This document shows positions 16,290 through 25,645 of a stretch of 64,000 nt of DNA, piece after piece. Source of the DNA: Comamonas endophytica (GTDB lineage Bacteria > Pseudomonadota > Gammaproteobacteria > Burkholderiales > Burkholderiaceae_C); contig NZ_CP106882.1 in the NCBI RefSeq assembly GCF_023634805.2, positions 124,001 to 188,000 of the forward strand. Direction: 5' to 3'. Numbering within the stretch: the first letter of the stretch is position 1; every line of letters begins with the position of its first letter. Made by a program: the position numbers and the translations under genes. The notes under the pieces were generated by a model. It was not told the DNA's origin, ran no database searches, and saw nothing but the letters and a program-made list of their open reading frames with translations.

Positions 16290-18728
16290 ATGACTTCCAA
16301 ACCAACCCCTCCGTCCCTGCCAGCCCGGGCCGGATTGATCCTCCTTGGCCTGTGCCTTCTGGCCGCTGGCCTGTTCTTCGTCTCCAACGGCCTGCAGCTG
16401 GCCAAGCTCGGCGGCAGCTGGTACTTCCTGCTGGCCGGCCTGGCCCTGGTGGCCTCGGGCGTGCAGATTGCGCGCGTGCGCGCCAGCGGCGCGCTGATCT
16501 ACGGCGTGATGTTCGTCGCCACCGTGGTCTGGGCGCTGGCCGACGCCGGCTTAGACTTCTGGGCCCAGGTCTCGCGCCTGCTGGTGTTCGCCGGCTTCGG
16601 CGTGCTGGTCGCGCTGGCCTACCCCACCCTGCGCCGTGCGCGCGGCCAGGCGGTTCAACCCCGCGCTGCCTACGCCGCTGCCGGCGTGCTGCTCGTGGCC
16701 TGCCTGGCCACGGTGGGCGGCATGTTCGTGCCGCACGCCAGCGTTGCCGCCAAGGCCGACGGCACCACGCTGCAGCCGGTGGCTGACGGCCAGCAGGCCG
16801 CGGACTGGGCGCACTATGGCGCTACCGCCGGCGGCACGCGCTTTGCGGCGCTGGACCAGATCACGCGCAGCAACGTCAAGGATCTGCAGGTCGCCTGGAG
16901 CTACAACACCGGCGACACGCCCGTCAGCCCTGGCGGCGGCGGCGCCGAGGACCAGCTCACGCCCCTGCAGATCGGCAACAGCGTGTTCGTTTGCACGCCG
17001 CACAACAATGTGATCGCGCTCGACGCCACCACCGGCAAGGAGCTGTGGAAGGTCGAGATCAACGCCAAGCAGAAGAAGTGGATGCGCTGCCGCGGCCTGG
17101 CCTACTTCGATGCGGCCGCGCCCCTGGTCCAGCCGACCGAAGCCGGCGCCACGCCGGTCAAGGCCGTGTCCGTGGCCCCCGGCGCTGCCTGCCAGCGCCG
17201 CGTCATCATCAACAGCGTGGCACCCGAGCTGATCGCCCTGGACGCCGAGACCGGCGCCTTCTGTGAAGACTTCGGCACGCATGGCCGTGTGGACCTGCGC
17301 ACCGGCATGGGCAAGGGCGCCGACAAGGGCCAGTACTACCCCACCTCCGCGCCCACGCTGGCCGGCACGACGCTCGTGATCGGCGGCCGCGTGGCCGACA
17401 ACGTCGCCACCGACATGCCTGGCGGCGTGGTGCGCGGCTTCGACGTCATCACCGGCGCGCAGCGCTGGGCCTTCGACCCGGGCAACCCCGAAGACCAGAA
17501 TGCGCCGGCCGAAGGCAAGACCTATGCGCGTTCCACGCCCAACGTCTGGGCGCCGATGTCGTACGACGCGCAATCGAACACCGTGTTCATGCCCGTGGGC
17601 AGCGCGGCCGTCGACCTCTGGGGCGTGAAGCACACGGCGCTCGACCAGAAGTACGGCGCCTCGATGCTGGCGGTGGACGCCAGCACTGGCAAGGAAAAGT
17701 GGGTCTACCAGACCGTGCACAACGACCTGTGGGACTTCGACGTGCCGATGCAGCCGAGCTTTGTCGACTTCCCCGGCGCGGATGGCAAGACCACGCCCGC
17801 GCTGGTGTTCGGCACCAAGGCCGGCCAGATCTTCGTGCTCGACCGCAAGACCGGCCAGCCGCTGACCAAGGTGGAAGAGCGCGCCGTGCCCAAGGGCAAT
17901 ATCGAAGGCGAGACCTACTCGCCCACGCAGCCCTTCTCGGTGGGCATGCCCAGCATCGGCGCCGCCGACATGCGCGAGTCCGACATGTGGGGCGCCACGC
18001 CCTTCGACCAGCTGCTGTGCCGCGTGAAGTTCAAGTCCAAGCGCTACACCGGCCTGTTCACGCCCCCGGGCACCGACCCGTCGCTGAACCTGCCCGGCTC
18101 GCTGGGCGGCATGAACTGGGGCGGCTTCTCGGTCGACCCGACGAACAATTACCTGTTCATCAACGACATGCGCGTGGGCCTGGAAGTGCAGCTGATCAAG
18201 GCCGATCCAGCTGAAGCCGGCCCCAAGTCCGACGGCAACGAAGCCGCCGCGATCACCCGCCCGGTGCCGCTCGACGGCACGCCCTATGCGATCAACGCCA
18301 AGGTGCGCTTCATGTCGCCGCTGGACATCCCCTGCCAGAAGCCGCCCTTCGGCACGCTGACGGCCGTGGACCTCAAGACCCAGCAGATCGCCTGGCAGGT
18401 GCCCGTCGGCACGGTGCAGGACACCGGCCCCTTCGGTGTGAAGATGGGCCTGCCCATCCCCATCGGCATGCCGACCATCGGCGGCACGCTGGCCACGCAG
18501 GGCGGCCTGGTGTTCATCGCCGCGACGCAGGACTATTTCCTGCGCGCCTATGACACCGGCACCGGCAAGGAAGTCTGGAAGTCGCGCCTGCCCGTGGGCA
18601 GCCAGGGCACGCCGATCAGCTACCGGTCGCCCGTGACCGGCCAGCAGTTCGTGCTCATCTCCGCCGGCGGCGCGCGCAACTCGCCCGACCGCGGCGACCA
18701 TGTGATCGCGTACGCGCTGCCGAAGTAA
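16290..18728 (+). CDS. gcd: Membrane-bound PQQ-dependent glucose dehydrogenase
   Basis: The 812-residue protein begins with about five transmembrane helices (residues 13-150). A large periplasmic beta-propeller domain of the quinoprotein type follows, with repeated segments such as VIALDATTGKELWKVE, MLAVDASTGKEKWVYQ and RAYDTGTGKEVWKSRL. This is the architecture of mGDH, which oxidises aldoses to lactones in the periplasm and passes electrons to ubiquinone. GMNWGGFSVDP and the WMRCRG segment are typical of Gcd. No pqq biosynthesis genes are in the window, so PQQ must be made elsewhere or acquired. It appears monocistronic and is closed by a strong hairpin terminator. Confidence 0.93.
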   Translation: MTSKPTPPSLPARAGLILLGLCLLAAGLFFVSNGLQLAKLGGSWYFLLAGLALVASGVQIARVRASGALIYGVMFVATVVWALADAGLDFWAQVSRLLVFAGFGVLVALAYPTLRRARGQAVQPRAAYAAAGVLLVACLATVGGMFVPHASVAAKADGTTLQPVADGQQAADWAHYGATAGGTRFAALDQITRSNVKDLQVAWSYNTGDTPVSPGGGGAEDQLTPLQIGNSVFVCTPHNNVIALDATTGKELWKVEINAKQKKWMRCRGLAYFDAAAPLVQPTEAGATPVKAVSVAPGAACQRRVIINSVAPELIALDAETGAFCEDFGTHGRVDLRTGMGKGADKGQYYPTSAPTLAGTTLVIGGRVADNVATDMPGGVVRGFDVITGAQRWAFDPGNPEDQNAPAEGKTYARSTPNVWAPMSYDAQSNTVFMPVGSAAVDLWGVKHTALDQKYGASMLAVDASTGKEKWVYQTVHNDLWDFDVPMQPSFVDFPGADGKTTPALVFGTKAGQIFVLDRKTGQPLTKVEERAVPKGNIEGETYSPTQPFSVGMPSIGAADMRESDMWGATPFDQLLCRVKFKSKRYTGLFTPPGTDPSLNLPGSLGGMNWGGFSVDPTNNYLFINDMRVGLEVQLIKADPAEAGPKSDGNEAAAITRPVPLDGTPYAINAKVRFMSPLDIPCQKPPFGTLTAVDLKTQQIAWQVPVGTVQDTGPFGVKMGLPIPIGMPTIGGTLATQGGLVFIAATQDYFLRAYDTGTGKEVWKSRLPVGSQGTPISYRSPVTGQQFVLISAGGARNSPDRGDHVIAYALPK

Positions 18729-18772
18729 GGTTCGGTTTTCCGAAAAGCGGCAGTACCGAGCACTGCCGCACG

Positions 18773-18809
18773 AAAAAATGCCCCGGGGCGCAAGCGCCGG
18801 GGCATTTTT
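18773..18809. terminator. Bidirectional intrinsic terminator between gcd and a convergent Bug gene
   Basis: ATGCCCCGG and CCGGGGCAT form a strong stem around a GCGCAAG-type loop. The stem is flanked by an A-run on the left and a T-run on the right, so it can terminate both strands. A second perfect hairpin (GCGGCAGT 18747-18754 with ACTGCCGC 18762-18769) precedes it. Confidence 0.85.
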
Positions 18810-18835
18810 CATTTCCAGGCCAGCGCCCGAAACGC

Positions 18836-19813
18836 CTACTCGGAAATGTTCGCGAACTTCGCCAGATCCTGGTACTTGTCCATGTCCGTGCGGATGACCT
18901 GCGCCAGGTTCTCGTCGCCCTTGGCGGGAATCGCGCCCGAGGCTTCCAGGCGCTGGCGGATGGCGGGATCGCCCAGGCCCGCGCGCAGTGCGCCCTGCAG
19001 CTTGGCCAGGATCTCGGGCGGCAGGTCCTTCGGGCCTACCAGCGCAAACCAGCCGTTGAGCGCATAGCCCTTCAGTGCCGGATGCTCGCCCAGCGCCGGC
19101 ACGTCCTTGAACGTGGGCAGGCGGCTGGCCGTCGTGACGCCCAGCGCCTTCATGCGGCCGTTTTGCAGGAAAGGCGCGGCGGCCAGCGGCGAGATGATCG
19201 CGAAATCGACATTGCCGCCGCCCAGGTCGGTGGTCATCGTCGCCGAGCCGCGGTAGGGAATGTGGGTGATGAACAGCCCCGCGCTCTTCTTGATCAGCTC
19301 GCCCGAGAAATGCGGCGTGGAGCCGATGCCCGGGCTGCCGTAGCTGTACTTGCCGGGGTTCTTCTTCACCAGCGCGACGAACTCATCGATGTTCTTCACC
19401 GGCACATGGGCTCCAGCGACCCACATGTTGGGCGCCAGCGCCGCTAGGCCGATCGGCGTCACGTCCTTGGACGGATCGTACTTCTGCGCGGTGTTCACGG
19501 CCTTGGTGCCGGCCAGCTCATTGCTCGAACCCGCCAGCAGCGTATAGCCATCAGGCTTGCTGCTGACCACGCGCTGGGCCGCGACCACACCTGCGGCGCC
19601 GGCCTGGTTCTCGACCACCACCGTGGCATTGAGATGCTTGGTAAGGATGTCGGAAATCACGCGCCCGACCATGTCGACCGAACCACCGGGCGCATAGCCG
19701 ATGACCAGGCGGATGGGCTTGGAGGGATAGGCGGGCTCGGCGCACAGGGGTGCAGCCATCAGTGCGGCGGCCGAAGCTAGGAGAAGACGCCGGGACAGGG
19801 AGGATTCAAACAT
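18836..19813 (-). CDS. Bug-family tripartite tricarboxylate transporter receptor
   Basis: A 325-residue protein from ATG 19813; an ATG at 19834 is also possible. It has a signal peptide with an RR pair (SLSRRLLLASAAALMAAPLCA) and Bug hallmarks YPSKPIRLVIGYAPGGSVDMVGR, ENQAGAAGVVAAQRV, HIPYRGSATMTTDLGGGNVDF and a C-terminal YQDLAKFANI. It is convergent with gcd across a shared terminator and is not in an obvious operon. Upstream lies a 200-base, fairly A/T-rich region shared with the LysR gene end. Ligand unknown; as elsewhere here, no membrane components are adjacent. Confidence 0.88.
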   Translation of the reverse strand: MFESSLSRRLLLASAAALMAAPLCAEPAYPSKPIRLVIGYAPGGSVDMVGRVISDILTKHLNATVVVENQAGAAGVVAAQRVVSSKPDGYTLLAGSSNELAGTKAVNTAQKYDPSKDVTPIGLAALAPNMWVAGAHVPVKNIDEFVALVKKNPGKYSYGSPGIGSTPHFSGELIKKSAGLFITHIPYRGSATMTTDLGGGNVDFAIISPLAAAPFLQNGRMKALGVTTASRLPTFKDVPALGEHPALKGYALNGWFALVGPKDLPPEILAKLQGALRAGLGDPAIRQRLEASGAIPAKGDENLAQVIRTDMDKYQDLAKFANISE

Positions 19814-20011
19814 GGTGGAGAACGAAAAGAGCATTGCAATGCTGCACCGGATGCAAGATCCGGACCAAGGCGGCGATATTAGAGGGCAATGTCTCCTTTT
19901 GTGCAGCTCAATCAGTAGGTGTTTGTACTAGGATCAACTTTTCATTGTTCAACAACCATGTACCGAATCGGTGCTTGTAGCGCAGCATGCACCGTAAAGG
20001 TGCCGCTTATT

Positions 20012-20929
20012 TCAGACGTGGGCGATGCGCTCGCCCAACGCTGCACAGCGCTGGGCAATGAACTCGCGCAGGCGCCGCAGCAGCGGAGTCAGCTGCTGGC
20101 GGCCGGGAACCACGAGAAACAGCGGCGCGGCTTCGGTGCTCCAGCCGGTGCACAGCGCCTGCAGCCGGCCCTCGGCCAAGTCGCTTGCGACATCCAGGCC
20201 TGACTTGTAGGCAATGCCCCTGCCAAGCACCGCCCAGCGGCGCACTGCATCGCTGTCATTGGATACATTGGCGCCGCGCACGCGTACCGTCAGCGGCGCA
20301 TCGCCATCCTGCCGGAAGCGCCAGCGGTCATGCACCTCCTCGCCCAGCATGAAGCAAAGACAGCGATGGCGGCTCAACTCGTGGGGCGTCGCCGGCGTTC
20401 CATGGCGCGCCAGATACCCGGGCGACGCGCACAGCACGCGGCGGTTGGCAGAGGCCAGCGGCAAGGCCACCAGGCTGGAATCGGGCGGTTTGCCATAGCG
20501 CAGCGCAGCGTCCACCGGATCGCTGTAGACATTGGCCATGCGGTCTGCAAGCTGCAGCCGGATGTCGACATCGGGATGCAGTTCCTGGAAGTCATCGAGC
20601 CAGGGCAGCAGCACATTGCGCCCCAGATCCGAAGGCGCGGACAGTTTGAGCACGCCGCGCAGCGCTTGCCCGCCGGCCGCCAGCTGCTCGCCAGCCTGCT
20701 GCAGCGCCGCCAGCGCCGGCCGGCACTGCGCCAGGAACTGCTCGCCCTGCGGTGTCAGCCGCAGGCTGCGCGTGGAGCGCACGAACAGCTGCACGCCCAG
20801 CTCGGCCTCCAGCCGCTTGAGCGCGGCGCTGGCCGCGGCTGGCGTCATATCCAGCGCACGCGCGGTAGCGGACAGGCTGCCGTTGTCCGACGTGCGCACG
20901 AAGATATCGAGATGGTTCAAGGCTTTCAT
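20012..20929 (-). CDS. LysR-family transcriptional regulator
   Basis: The protein has 305 residues from ATG 20929 (MKALNHLDIFVRTSDNGS). An N-terminal winged HTH (SATARALDMTPAAASAALKRLEAELGVQLF split by a loop) is followed by a type 2 periplasmic-binding-like effector domain (LRLQLADRMANVYSDPVDAALRYG). That DAALRYG segment is typical of the DsdC/AaeR-like branch that regulates a divergent oxidoreductase. It is divergent from the zinc-type dehydrogenase gene 188 bases away, the usual LysR-target arrangement, so it probably controls that gene. Confidence 0.9.
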   Translation of the reverse strand: MKALNHLDIFVRTSDNGSLSATARALDMTPAAASAALKRLEAELGVQLFVRSTRSLRLTPQGEQFLAQCRPALAALQQAGEQLAAGGQALRGVLKLSAPSDLGRNVLLPWLDDFQELHPDVDIRLQLADRMANVYSDPVDAALRYGKPPDSSLVALPLASANRRVLCASPGYLARHGTPATPHELSRHRCLCFMLGEEVHDRWRFRQDGDAPLTVRVRGANVSNDSDAVRRWAVLGRGIAYKSGLDVASDLAEGRLQALCTGWSTEAAPLFLVVPGRQQLTPLLRRLREFIAQRCAALGERIAHV

Positions 20930-21117
20930 GCGCCAATGATCGCGCACTTGCCACGCATTTTAAAAAATCCATTGAACTATCTGCCGTCCATAGAACACGG
21001 TCTGCACACGCAGCCTTCAAGATATTTTTGAAAGCGGCTTGAACACGGCCGGGGTTTTTCGCCGTTGGCAAACCGGCGAAGATCCAGCCATCGATTGCTT
21101 GCCTTGAAAGGACTCCC

Positions 21118-22137
21118 ATGAAAGCCATTGGCTACCGGACGCCCGGCCCCATCGACCAGCCAGGCGCGCTGCTCGACATCACCCTGCCCGACCCCGTGGC
21201 CCGCGGCCGCGACCTGTTGGTCGAGGTCAAGGCGATCTCCGTCAACCCGGTCGACACCAAGGTGCGGCGCAGCGCGGCGCCCGATGCCGGCCAGGACTAC
21301 AAGGTGCTGGGCTGGGACGCCAGCGGCATCGTCAAGGCCGTGGGCCCTGAGGTCACGCTGTTCCAGCCCGGAGACCGCGTCTGGTACGCTGGCTCCATCG
21401 TGCGCCAGGGCACCAACAGCGAACTGCATCTGGTGGACGAACGCATCGTCGGGCATGCACCCGAATCACTTGATTTCGCGCAGGCAGCCGCTCTGCCACT
21501 CACGGCCATCACCGCCTGGGAGATGCTGTTCGACCGCCTTGGCGTCGCGCCCGGCAAGCAGCCTGATGGCAGGACGCTGCTGATCATCGGCGCCGCGGGC
21601 GGCGTGGGCTCCATCCTCACGCAGCTGGCCGCGCGGCTCACCAACCTCACCGTCATCGCCACCGCTTCGCGCCCCGAAACGCAGGCCTGGGTACGGGAGC
21701 TGGGTGCGCACCATGTGATCGACCATCGCCAGCCCCTGGCCGAGGAGCTGCGCCGCATCGGGTTCCCGTCGGTGGACCTGATCGCCAGCCTGACGCAGAC
21801 CGAGTCGCATCTGGCGCAGATCGTCGAAGCCATCGCGCCCCAGGGCAAGCTCGCGCTGATCGACGATCCCCAGGCGCTGGACATCATGCCCTTCAAGCGC
21901 AAGTCGGTGTCGGTGCACTGGGAGCTGATGTTCACGCGCTCGCTGTTCGGCACCGAGGACATGCAGGCGCAGCACCGGTTGCTCGACGAAGTCGCCGAGC
22001 TGGTCGATGCCGGCCTGGTGCGCAGCACGCTGGCCGAGCACTACGGCAGCATCAACGCAGCCAATCTCCAGCGTGCCCATGCGCTGATCGAGTCGGGCCG
22101 TTCGCGCGGCAAGGTGGTGCTGGAAAACTGGGAATGA
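21118..22137 (+). CDS. Zinc-type alcohol dehydrogenase / quinone oxidoreductase family protein
   Basis: This 339-residue MDR-superfamily oxidoreductase has a GroES-like N-domain (VKAISVNPVDTKVRR, LGWDASGIVKAVG) and a Rossmann domain with LLIIGAAGGVGSI (about residues 157-168). It lacks the structural zinc cysteines and the GHE catalytic zinc motif, so it is most likely a zinc-independent NADPH quinone reductase or enoyl reductase of the ZADH class. ENWE at the C-terminus is typical of that class. It is divergent from a LysR gene and followed 72 bases later by a nitronate monooxygenase on the same strand. Confidence 0.88.
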   Translation: MKAIGYRTPGPIDQPGALLDITLPDPVARGRDLLVEVKAISVNPVDTKVRRSAAPDAGQDYKVLGWDASGIVKAVGPEVTLFQPGDRVWYAGSIVRQGTNSELHLVDERIVGHAPESLDFAQAAALPLTAITAWEMLFDRLGVAPGKQPDGRTLLIIGAAGGVGSILTQLAARLTNLTVIATASRPETQAWVRELGAHHVIDHRQPLAEELRRIGFPSVDLIASLTQTESHLAQIVEAIAPQGKLALIDDPQALDIMPFKRKSVSVHWELMFTRSLFGTEDMQAQHRLLDEVAELVDAGLVRSTLAEHYGSINAANLQRAHALIESGRSRGKVVLENWE

Positions 22138-22209
22138 GCGCCGCCGCGGCCTTGCCCGCGGCGCAAAAAGCGGCATCATGGCGGCTCTGTCCATTCCGAG
22201 AGCACCCCC

Positions 22210-23301
22210 ATGTCCAACTGGCCCGACTCCCGCATTCTCGATCTCCTCGGCATCCAGGTGCCGATCCTGCAGGCCCCGATGGCCGGGCCTTCGATGCATG
22301 AGATGGCGATCGCCGTCGGCCAGGCAGGAGGCCTGGCCTCCCTGCCCTGCGCGATGCTGGGTGCGGCACAGGTACGCAGCGAGGTCGCACTGATACGCGC
22401 GCAGACCGATGCGCCGCTGAACCTCAATTTCTTTTGCCACGGCAGCCCCACGCCCGACCCGGCGCGCGAGGCCGCCTGGCGCGAGCGGCTGCGCCCTTAC
22501 TACGTGGAGCTCGGGCTGGATCCAGACATGGAAGTGCCGGCATCGAGCCGCAACCCGTTTGACGAAGCCAGTTGCGCGCTGGTGGAGGAGCTGCGTCCGG
22601 CGGTGGTGAGCTTTCATTTCGGGCTGCCCTCCTCCGAGCTGCTGGCGCGCGTGCGTGCAGCGGGCGCCAAGGTGCTGTCGTCGGCAACCACCGTGGCGGA
22701 AGCACGCTGGCTCGAGGCACGGAGCGTGGATGCGGTCATTGCCCAGGGCGTGGAAGCCGGCGGGCACCGCGGCATGTTTCTCACGGACGACGTCGGCACC
22801 CAGCTCGGCACCTTCGCGCTGGTGCCGCAGATCGTCGATGCAGTGCGCGTGCCGGTGATCGCGGCCGGCGGCATCATGGACGGGCGCGGCATGTCGGCGG
22901 CGCTGACCCTGGGCGCATCGGCGGTGCAGCTGGGTACGGCCTATCTCTTCACGCCCGAAGCGCGGCTGGGCCCCGTGCACCAGGCGGTGCTGCGCAGCCC
23001 CGCAGCCGAGACCACGGCGCTCACGCGCCTGTTCACCGGACGGCCGGCGCGCGGCATCGTCAACCGGCTGATGTCCGAGCTGGGTCCGCTGTCACCACTG
23101 GCACCCGCGTTTCCGCTGGCCGGCGGGGCACTGGCCCCCCTGCGCAGCGCCAGCGAGGCGCGGGGCGCGGGCGACTTCACGCCGCTGTGGGCGGGCCAGG
23201 GTGCGCCCATGGGCCGCGACGGCGGCGCGCAGGCTCTGACCGAAAGCATCGCCGCGCAGGCGCAGGCACTGATGCAGCGCCAGGGCAGCGGTCAGGCATA
23301 A
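22210..23301 (+). CDS. Nitronate monooxygenase (2-nitropropane dioxygenase family)
   Basis: This 363-residue FMN-dependent TIM-barrel protein shows PILQAPMAGPS near the N-terminus and the catalytic-histidine segment GVEAGGHRG (about 178-186). It also has the phosphate-binding IAAGGIMDGRGM and ASAVQLGTAYL. The enzyme oxidises alkyl nitronates such as propionate 3-nitronate to aldehydes and nitrite. It follows the zinc-type oxidoreductase on the same strand and may be co-transcribed. Paralogous family members also act as enoyl reductases, so the substrate remains uncertain. Confidence 0.88.
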   Translation: MSNWPDSRILDLLGIQVPILQAPMAGPSMHEMAIAVGQAGGLASLPCAMLGAAQVRSEVALIRAQTDAPLNLNFFCHGSPTPDPAREAAWRERLRPYYVELGLDPDMEVPASSRNPFDEASCALVEELRPAVVSFHFGLPSSELLARVRAAGAKVLSSATTVAEARWLEARSVDAVIAQGVEAGGHRGMFLTDDVGTQLGTFALVPQIVDAVRVPVIAAGGIMDGRGMSAALTLGASAVQLGTAYLFTPEARLGPVHQAVLRSPAAETTALTRLFTGRPARGIVNRLMSELGPLSPLAPAFPLAGGALAPLRSASEARGAGDFTPLWAGQGAPMGRDGGAQALTESIAAQAQALMQRQGSGQA

Positions 23302-23584
23302 GCTTCGTGAACCATGCCGGATGGATGGACGCCCGGCAGTGTGCAGTAGTGCTCGCTATGCGCCATGCATTCGTTGGCAGGAGCCGCCAGGCCCCCTTTC
23401 GGAAGAATTGCGGGACTTCGGGCCAATGGGCCGTGCCGGCGCATGCAAGGCACCGGCACAACGCCCAACACAATCCTATCCATCTGGCACAGCGCCCAGT
23501 AACCGACTTCTATCCGTGGCGTAAGCCGCGCGCTCGCGCGGAACGCGGCCGGCCGCGCACACGCTTGACACCGGCCCACCCTCT

Positions 23585-24064
23585 TCAGCCCCGCCGACCT
23601 GCCTCCGCCGCCGTGGGCGATGGGCGCACCAGCCAGCCCAGCAACACCAGCGCCACGCCCGAAGCCTGGAACACCAGGTCATAGGCCAGCGGATTCGGCG
23701 CGTACTCGTTGACATGGTGGATGCCCAGGATCAGATGGTTGATGCCGCCTTCGAGGAAATTGAACAGGCCCCAACCCATGAACCAGGCACCCCAGAACAG
23801 GCGCGGCGACCAGGGCATGCTGCTGCGGCCCGACGCCCGCACCAGCATCCACAGCCCGGCAAAGGTCATGAGCCACACCGCGGCGTGGAACAGGCCGTCC
23901 CATACCATGTTGATCTTCGCATCCACGAGATTGGTGGGCGGCAACACGCCCGACAGCATGTTGTGCCACTGCAGGATCTGGTGGAACACGATGCCGTCGA
24001 CGAATCCGCCCATGCCCGCACCCATCAGGATGCCGGCGGCCAGCAGCGGTCTGCGGTGCGTCAT
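23585..24064 (-). CDS. DUF2243-family membrane protein
   Basis: The 159-residue protein starts at ATG 24064, overlapping the upstream gene's stop (ATGA), with GGAGGCTCC before it. It has four hydrophobic segments. DUF2243 features are visible: GMGGFVDGIVFHQILQWHNMLS near the N-terminus and NFLEGGINHLILGIHHVNE in the middle. The histidines in these membrane segments could bind metal or haem, but that is speculation. Function of the family is unknown. It is translationally coupled to a 65-residue CxxC membrane protein, suggesting they act together. Confidence 0.85.
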   Translation of the reverse strand: MTHRRPLLAAGILMGAGMGGFVDGIVFHQILQWHNMLSGVLPPTNLVDAKINMVWDGLFHAAVWLMTFAGLWMLVRASGRSSMPWSPRLFWGAWFMGWGLFNFLEGGINHLILGIHHVNEYAPNPLAYDLVFQASGVALVLLGWLVRPSPTAAEAGRRG

Positions 24065-24258
24065 TGGGGAGCCTCCTGGGTTCGGTACATCCATACGGCA
24101 AATGCCACCAGCAGCAGCACCGGCACGGTGAGCAGCAGCAGGCGCAGCGCGAAGTGCGCGTCGAGCACGCCGGCCACGACCATCGTGCGGCACGGGGAAC
24201 AGGCAAGCGCCTGCAGCGGCGCGAGCAGCAGGCAGGCCAGCAGGAGTGGGAATTTCAT
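24061..24258 (-). CDS. Small membrane protein with CxxC motif, coupled to the DUF2243 gene
   Basis: The 65-residue protein has an N-terminal hydrophobic segment (MKFPLLLACLLLAPLQALA), then CSPC immediately after the predicted cleavage or membrane exit point. A second hydrophobic helix (about 37-57) and a short charged tail (WMYRTQEAPQ) follow. The stop overlaps the DUF2243 start by four bases. The CxxC at the outer face suggests redox or metal binding. I do not recognise a named family. Confidence 0.7.
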   Translation of the reverse strand: MKFPLLLACLLLAPLQALACSPCRTMVVAGVLDAHFALRLLLLTVPVLLLVAFAVWMYRTQEAPQ

Positions 24259-24415
24259 CGCGCCATGCTAATTCAGCCCGGCCCGCGCCAGGCGCGAACG
24301 GGCCTGCGGCCTACACAGGCGCTGCAACCGGATTGCAACGCCGCTGCCGGCGCGTTTGTCCCGCCATCCGTGATCCCCTATTCTCGATGCACGCTTTCGA
24401 AGGAGTGCTCCGACC

Positions 24416-25435
24416 ATGACCGCAGCGAATTGGCTTCGCCCCGTTCGATTCCTGCTGCGCGGATGCCTTCAGCTGCTCGCGGCGCTGGCACTGGCCTGGG
24501 AGGTGCTGGCCATCGCGCATTTCCCGCTGCTGGCCGCGCCCTGGCGCTGGGCGCTGGCCGCAGCCGTGGCGGCATTTTCCCTCTGGGGCCTGTGGATCAG
24601 CCGGCGGCGCTGGCCCAAGGCAGCGGTGCTGGCGCTGTGGTTTGGCTGCTGGCTGGCGTGGACGTCGGTGCAGCCCTCGCTGGACCGAAACTGGCGTCCG
24701 GAGGTGGCGGTCATGCCGCGCATCGCCGTGTATGGCGACCGCATCCGCATCACCGGCTACCGCAACTTCGACTACCGCAGCCCGGACGAATTCACGCCGC
24801 GCTTCGAGACGCGCGAGCTGCGCCTGTCGCAGCTGCGCTCGCTGGACTTCTTCCTTTCCTACTGGCACCCCGGGCCGGTGGGGCATACCTTCCTGAGCTT
24901 CAACTTCGATGGTGCCGCGCCGGTCAGCATCTCCATCGAGACCCGGCCGGAGGTGGGCGAAGGCTTCGACCCGCTGGCCTCGCTGTTCAGCCACTTCGAG
25001 CTCATCTATGTGGTGGGCGACGAGCGCGATCTGGTGCGCGTGCGCAGCAACTACCGCAAGGAGGATGTGTACCTGTACCGCACCAATGTCGGCTCGGATG
25101 CGGCGCGCCGGCTGTTCCTGGTCTATGCCGAACGCATCGACGCGCTGGCCGAGCGTGCGGAGTTCTACCACCTGCTCAGCAACAACTGCACCATCAATAT
25201 CCTGCGCTACGCCAACCGCATCGGGCGCGAGGGGCGGCTCGACATACGGCATGTGCTCAATGGCTTCAGCGACCGTTATCTGTACCGTGCCGGCATCATC
25301 GACACCTCGCTGCCATTCGAAGAACTGCGCGCGCGTTCGCACATCAACGCCGCGGCGCAGGCGGCGGACCAGGCGCCGGATTTTTCGGCGCGCATACGCA
25401 CGGGGCGGCCGCTGCCTGCGACGGTGCTGCCATGA
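24416..25435 (+). CDS. DUF4105 domain membrane protein
   Basis: A 339-residue protein with a strong GAAGGAG ribosome-binding site. Three hydrophobic segments in residues 10-85 precede a periplasmic DUF4105 domain containing SYWHPGPVGHTFLSFNF, DLVRVRSNYRKEDVYLYR and YHLLSNNCTINILRYANR. The conserved His and Cys (NNC) residues resemble NlpC/P60-like peptidase layouts, and DUF4105 proteins are proposed periplasmic cysteine peptidases or lipid-processing enzymes. Function is not established. Its stop overlaps the next small gene's ATG. Confidence 0.82.
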   Translation: MTAANWLRPVRFLLRGCLQLLAALALAWEVLAIAHFPLLAAPWRWALAAAVAAFSLWGLWISRRRWPKAAVLALWFGCWLAWTSVQPSLDRNWRPEVAVMPRIAVYGDRIRITGYRNFDYRSPDEFTPRFETRELRLSQLRSLDFFLSYWHPGPVGHTFLSFNFDGAAPVSISIETRPEVGEGFDPLASLFSHFELIYVVGDERDLVRVRSNYRKEDVYLYRTNVGSDAARRLFLVYAERIDALAERAEFYHLLSNNCTINILRYANRIGREGRLDIRHVLNGFSDRYLYRAGIIDTSLPFEELRARSHINAAAQAADQAPDFSARIRTGRPLPATVLP

Positions 25436-25590
25436 AGCGCATCGAAGCCACGAACCCATTCCCTGCAGCGCGGGCGTGGTTTCTGCTGCTGGCACTGATT
25501 CCAATTGCCGGCTGCCGGCTGCCGGCTGCGACCACCGCAGCCCGGGCGATGCACGCGTCTTGGTCCGCTCTTGACATCTCCCCTGCCTGA
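25432..25590 (+). CDS. Possible small lipoprotein coupled to the DUF4105 gene
   Basis: ATG 25432 overlaps the DUF4105 stop (ATGA). The 52-residue product has a hydrophobic signal (FLLLALIPIAGC) ending in a convincing lipobox with Cys28, then a short tail. The overlap and lipobox favour a real secreted lipoprotein. The short length leaves open that it is the truncated start of a formerly longer gene. Confidence 0.5.
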   Translation: MKRIEATNPFPAARAWFLLLALIPIAGCRLPAATTAARAMHASWSALDISPA

Positions 25591-25645
25591 ACGAACACCG
25601 GTCATGCCGGGGTGGAAGTTTTCCGAGCCAGGCATGATTGGTATG

